From Meloidogyne chitwoodi (taxonomy: Eukaryota > Nematoda > Chromadorea > Rhabditida > Meloidogynidae): a stretch of 64,000 nt of DNA. A program made the translations under genes and the position numbers. The notes under the pieces were generated by a model. That model made no database searches. It was not told where the DNA came from and worked only from the letters and a program-made list of their open reading frames with translations. Every line of letters begins with the position of its first letter. Within the stretch, counting starts at the first letter, position 1. Positions 60,428 to 64,000 of this stretch are shown piece after piece. The stretch covers positions 1,736,001 through 1,800,000 of the forward strand of contig JACZZP010000011.1 of NCBI GenBank assembly GCA_015183035.1, written 5' to 3'.

Positions 60428-63400
60428 ATGGATTGCGATATTAATAATTCAACTAAACTTTTGGACTGGATTGGCCTTTATTTGAATGGTGATTATTTTT
60501 TAATTTAAATTTTATGATTTATCATAAATAAATAATTTACTTTAATTTAATTTTAAGATAGTTTTCTCTTTATTTATTTTTTCTTTATTTTATTTTTTAT
60601 TATTTTCTCTTTTACCTTTTTAGCCATTATTTTATTTTTTAAAATTCTCAACTTTTATAGCCGGAAAAGGCAAAATTCAATGAGAAATATATCCTAAAAG
60701 ACAAACCTCAACAATAAAGATTTTTCTTTATATTTTTCTTCTTTTACAAATTCCCAATTGACCCATTATTTTAGGGCATCCGTCAAAGTTATTTTTTTGT
60801 TAAAAATAAAAAGAACAGAAAATTGGCAAACGGGAAATATTTTGTTTGAGTCAAAACTTTTTCTTTGTAATGGATTCTTTCAATATATTTTGGCTTAATA
60901 AATATTGACAAAATTATTTTAAATTTATTATTTTATTTTAAAATTAAAGAAACAAGTGATCCCTTGTCTTTTATGGATTATCGAAATATTTTCAATAAAA
61001 GAAATTCTACAATTGAATGGCAAATAAATAATAAAAAATTATTAGAAGCTAAATCAGAAATTGAACGCCGTCAGAATAATGAAAATAAAAATATTTTGAA
61101 TAATAATCCAATGTCTCTTAAATTTAAGTAAGTTTAATAGAAAAACAGAATATTTGGTTATTACTTAATTCTGATTTTAATATTCTGATTAATTCTGATA
61201 AAATACTTAAATATGTTATTTAATTCTGATTTGTTTTGATTTTAAATTCTGATTTCCTAATTCTGTTATTAAAATTTTGGTATCAAAATTCTGATATTAT
61301 TATATTAAAATTCTGATTTTGCTAATTCTGATATTTATCGTTTATAAAATTCTGTTATTTAATAATATTCTGATAGTGAATTTTACATATTCTGATTATA
61401 AATTCTGTTTTAAGTGTTTTAAAATTCTGATATTAATTCTGAATTTTTCTGTTTTTATTAAGGTATTTCGATGGTTTAACTGGTTCTATTAAAGCAACAA
61501 GTCCACCTATTCTGGTATATAATGATGCTCAATTAGCAATTACTGGCAAATATTTTAATTTAATTATAAAAATTAAAATTTAATTTAAAAATAAAGGTAT
61601 TGAACTTTTAAATACTCCAATTGATAAAAACAATAATTTAAATAAAAAACAATATTTTTATGCTAAATTAAGTTGTTCTGGTTCTTCTAATCGAATATAT
61701 AAAACTGAGAGATCAAATGAGGGAAAATGGGAATTTTTAGTAATTTTATTAAATTATTTTAATTAAAAATTTTATTTTATATTTAGAATTTTCTCTTCCC
61801 AGCCGATAAATCTTCAGAACTTAAAATTCGTCTAAAAACTAATTTTGAAGGTTCTAAGATTTTTTGGCCGTCTGATTGGGGAAGAAATAAAAAATTTGTT
61901 GGGGAAGCTAATATTTCTTTAGTAAATTAAATTTTTTTAATAGAAAAATAATTTAAATTTATATAGTTAGAATTGTTAGAGGGCTCTTCTAATGATGGAA
62001 ATTGGTTTATAATTTAATTTTTTAATTTTATAAAATTAAAAAACACCTTCCAAGTGTGTTTTTTTACTTTTTTTTAATTTAAATAAAATTTTTTATCTTA
62101 ATAACAATCTTATATGTACTTAAAAAATATTTTTTTTAGTCGTAATTTTGCCTTTTTATTACGTCCACATTTTCAACAAATATTACTAAAATGCAGACTT
62201 GTCCCTCCGGTAAAACAACCACTTGTTGGTATGTTTAAAATCTCATTTTTTAAACATCAATCATTTTTGACAATTTATTTTTTAAATAAAAAATGTATTT
62301 ATTTTTTATTTAAAAATATTTTTTTTAATTTTAAAATTTTTTAAATAACGCACAAATTAAAAAATAATTAATTTACTTAATTATAAAAAATTATTTTTTA
62401 AATATTTTCAGAAACATTATCAAAACTTGGATATTCTGATTTAACTCAAAATTATTTAAATAATTTACCTTCATCTTCTTCTTCTTCAGAAAATTATTCT
62501 TCTAATACATCCAGTAATTATTCTTTTAATAATTCAAAAATGGATAATAAAAATATTGAAAAGTATTTTTAAAAAAATAAATATAATTATTTTTTTTATT
62601 TATTAAAAGAGAGAATTTATCATCTTCATCTTCTAATAATAATAATTTACCGTCAGGTTGGGAAATGCGAGTAGATGGACAAGGGAGAATTTTTTATATT
62701 GAGTTAAAAAAATTAAATTTTTAAGTAAAAAATAAATTAATTTTAGTCATATTCGCCAAAGGACAGTTTGGACACCCCCGGTTTTTTTTTAATTTAATTT
62801 ATTTTTATTTATTTAATTTAAAGTTTATTTTGGAAGCACTCAAAGAAGTTGAACAAAATAATAATTTTGATGAACAAAATAATTTTAATAGAAGAACAGT
62901 TCTAAATTCTTTAGAATATTCTACATTAAAAAATAATAATAATATTAAATCACCTAAAGAAATTGCTTTAAATATTTTATTAAGAGAAGATTTGTACAGT
63001 CGTTTGTTGCTTTCTAATCAAGTAAGGGAAAATAAAAAAATAAAAATAAATTATAAAATTTATTAAAAAATAGATTCTTTATCTGAATTAAAAATTTTTA
63101 AATTAACTAATTTTTATTTTTTTTATATTAAATTTTTAAATTTAATTTTAAAAGGTAGCAAATGAAATATACAATGAAAGTCGCCTATTAAAAAATATTT
63201 TACAACGAATAAGAAAAGAACCAGAAAAATTTTTTCAATTTGAGCAAAATAGAGATTTAGTCAAGTAAATAAATAAATAATAAAATATATTTTTTTATTT
63301 TTTTAAAAAAAAGTTTTGTAAATTCTTTTGCTGATATAACCCAACCTTTGCCTTCTGGATGGCAATTAACTAAACAAAAAAATAGTCAAATGTCTCAATA

Positions 63401-64000
63401 TTTTTTTGTTGATCATATAGAAAAGAATATTACACCTTTTGACCCGAGATTAAATTTTATTTATTTTAATTTTAAACAAAATGAAAGAAAAGATAATTTT
63501 AATAAAATATGTTCAAGTGCTCCTACAATAAGAAAATCAAAGTAAAAAAATTAAATTTAATTAAGGAATAAAATTAATTTAATTTTAATTTAATTTAGTC
63601 AAAATACAACAGAAAATAATAAAATTAAAAAACAAAATCATAGAAAATCTCTTCAATTAAGTCAAATTGAAAGAATAGTGACTGAACATTATAATCCACA
63701 ATTAGCTCTAAAAGTGAGAAAAATAAATAAAAATATTTTATTTAATAAAATTAATTTAAAATATGTAATATTTATTTATCTACCTAATTTAATAAATAAA
63801 TTATTTAATTATAATAATATAACCATATTTCCTAAAATAACCTTCCTTCCGAAGGGAGCAATATTTTAGGAAATATTTTAATTAAAAGTAAAAAATAATT
63901 AAAATTTTAAAATATTAAGCGAATATAAAAATTAAAATAATTTTTAAAATTTAGATAAATAACAAAATTCGATTACTCGGTCGTTTAGGAGAAAGGGAAT
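60428..64000 (+). CDS. hecw-1: HECW-type E3 ubiquitin ligase, N-terminal half (runs off the window)
   Basis: Exons: 60428-60488, 60950-61127, 61463-61545, 61597-61739, 61787-61921, 61967-62004, 62140-62228, 62412-62562, 62610-62702, 62747-62780, 62824-63021, 63155-63264, 63314-63541, 63599-63713 and 63955-64000 onward; phases match throughout. The N-terminal HECW domain is seen in LLDWIGLYL, DPLSFMDYRN and KYFDGLTGSIKATSPPILV (known HECW: DWIGLY, KYYHG-SGALRATTP). A C2 domain follows (FVGEANISL). Then come two WW domains: LPSGWEMRVDGQGRIFYIDH..TVWTPP and LPSGWQ..QYFFVDH..ITPFDPRL. HECW ligases attach ubiquitin through a C-terminal HECT domain, which must lie beyond 64000. The gene symbol follows the C. 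elegans orthologue. The true start may be upstream of 60428. Intron 61546-61596 has a GC donor. Confidence 0.85.
61150..61455. repeat. ATTCTGATTT-type repeat cluster in a HECW intron
   Basis: About fifteen copies of AATTCTGAT/ATTCTGTT in 300 bp fill most of the intron 61128-61462. It is the complement of the repeat upstream of the 55770 gene. Confidence 0.75.

Noticed and set aside
1..64000. CRISPR arrays, bacterial operons or ribosome-binding sites
   Set aside because: Spliced genes and eukaryotic transposons throughout; the tandem arrays have no unique spacers between regular repeats.

Overview
The window looks like nuclear DNA of a tylenchid plant-parasitic nematode, most likely a root-knot nematode (Meloidogyne). 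This is inferred from the extreme AT richness, many short AT-rich introns with GT...AG borders, a nematode Clc-like claudin, a HECW-type ubiquitin ligase, and many signal-peptide proteins with no recognisable family. I spliced the genes by hand, requiring that reading phase match across every intron.

Layout. 1-1067: 5' part of a secreted leucine-rich-repeat gene (minus). 1068-13837: gene-poor DNA holding three hAT-type elements (two inserted in a third) and a TA-flanked inverted-repeat element. 13838-16053: a secreted Thr/Pro mucin-like protein with a second, cysteine-rich exon. 17916-20394 (minus): a secreted acidic-tailed protein. 21582-25909 (minus): a 1165-residue protein kinase with a signal peptide. 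27965-30739 (plus): an F-box-like gene followed by a divergent Eyes-absent-like protein that lacks the catalytic motifs. 31589-32679 (minus): a four-pass Clc-like protein. 35192-38111 (plus), 43867-47075 (plus) and 53555-55770 (minus): three divergent paralogues of one secreted family. 39015-42340: a tRNA-like sequence, a 33-bp satellite, a hAT element and a second satellite. 47701-48572 (minus): a coiled-coil/zinc-finger protein. 49912-51272 (minus): two tandem F-box-like genes. 52057-52812: a Merlin element with a truncated transposase. 56837-57706 (minus): a small basic protein. 59224-59540 (minus): a fourth F-box-like gene. 60428-64000 (plus): the 5' part of a HECW-type E3 ligase.

Themes. 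At least seven genes start with a signal peptide: the LRR protein, the mucin, the acidic protein, the kinase and the three-member family. Such a group would be expected in secretion or host interaction, but nothing here proves effector function. Several genes suggest ubiquitin or phosphorylation biology (F-box-like genes, HECW, kinase, EYA-like). Mobile DNA is dense. Six hAT-type elements have 8-bp target duplications fitting the hAT rule nTnnnnAn (five exact, one with a mismatch), and there are one Merlin element and several TA-flanked inverted-repeat elements. The strongest candidates for something new are the three-member secreted family, the signal-peptide kinase and the EYA-like pseudo-enzyme.
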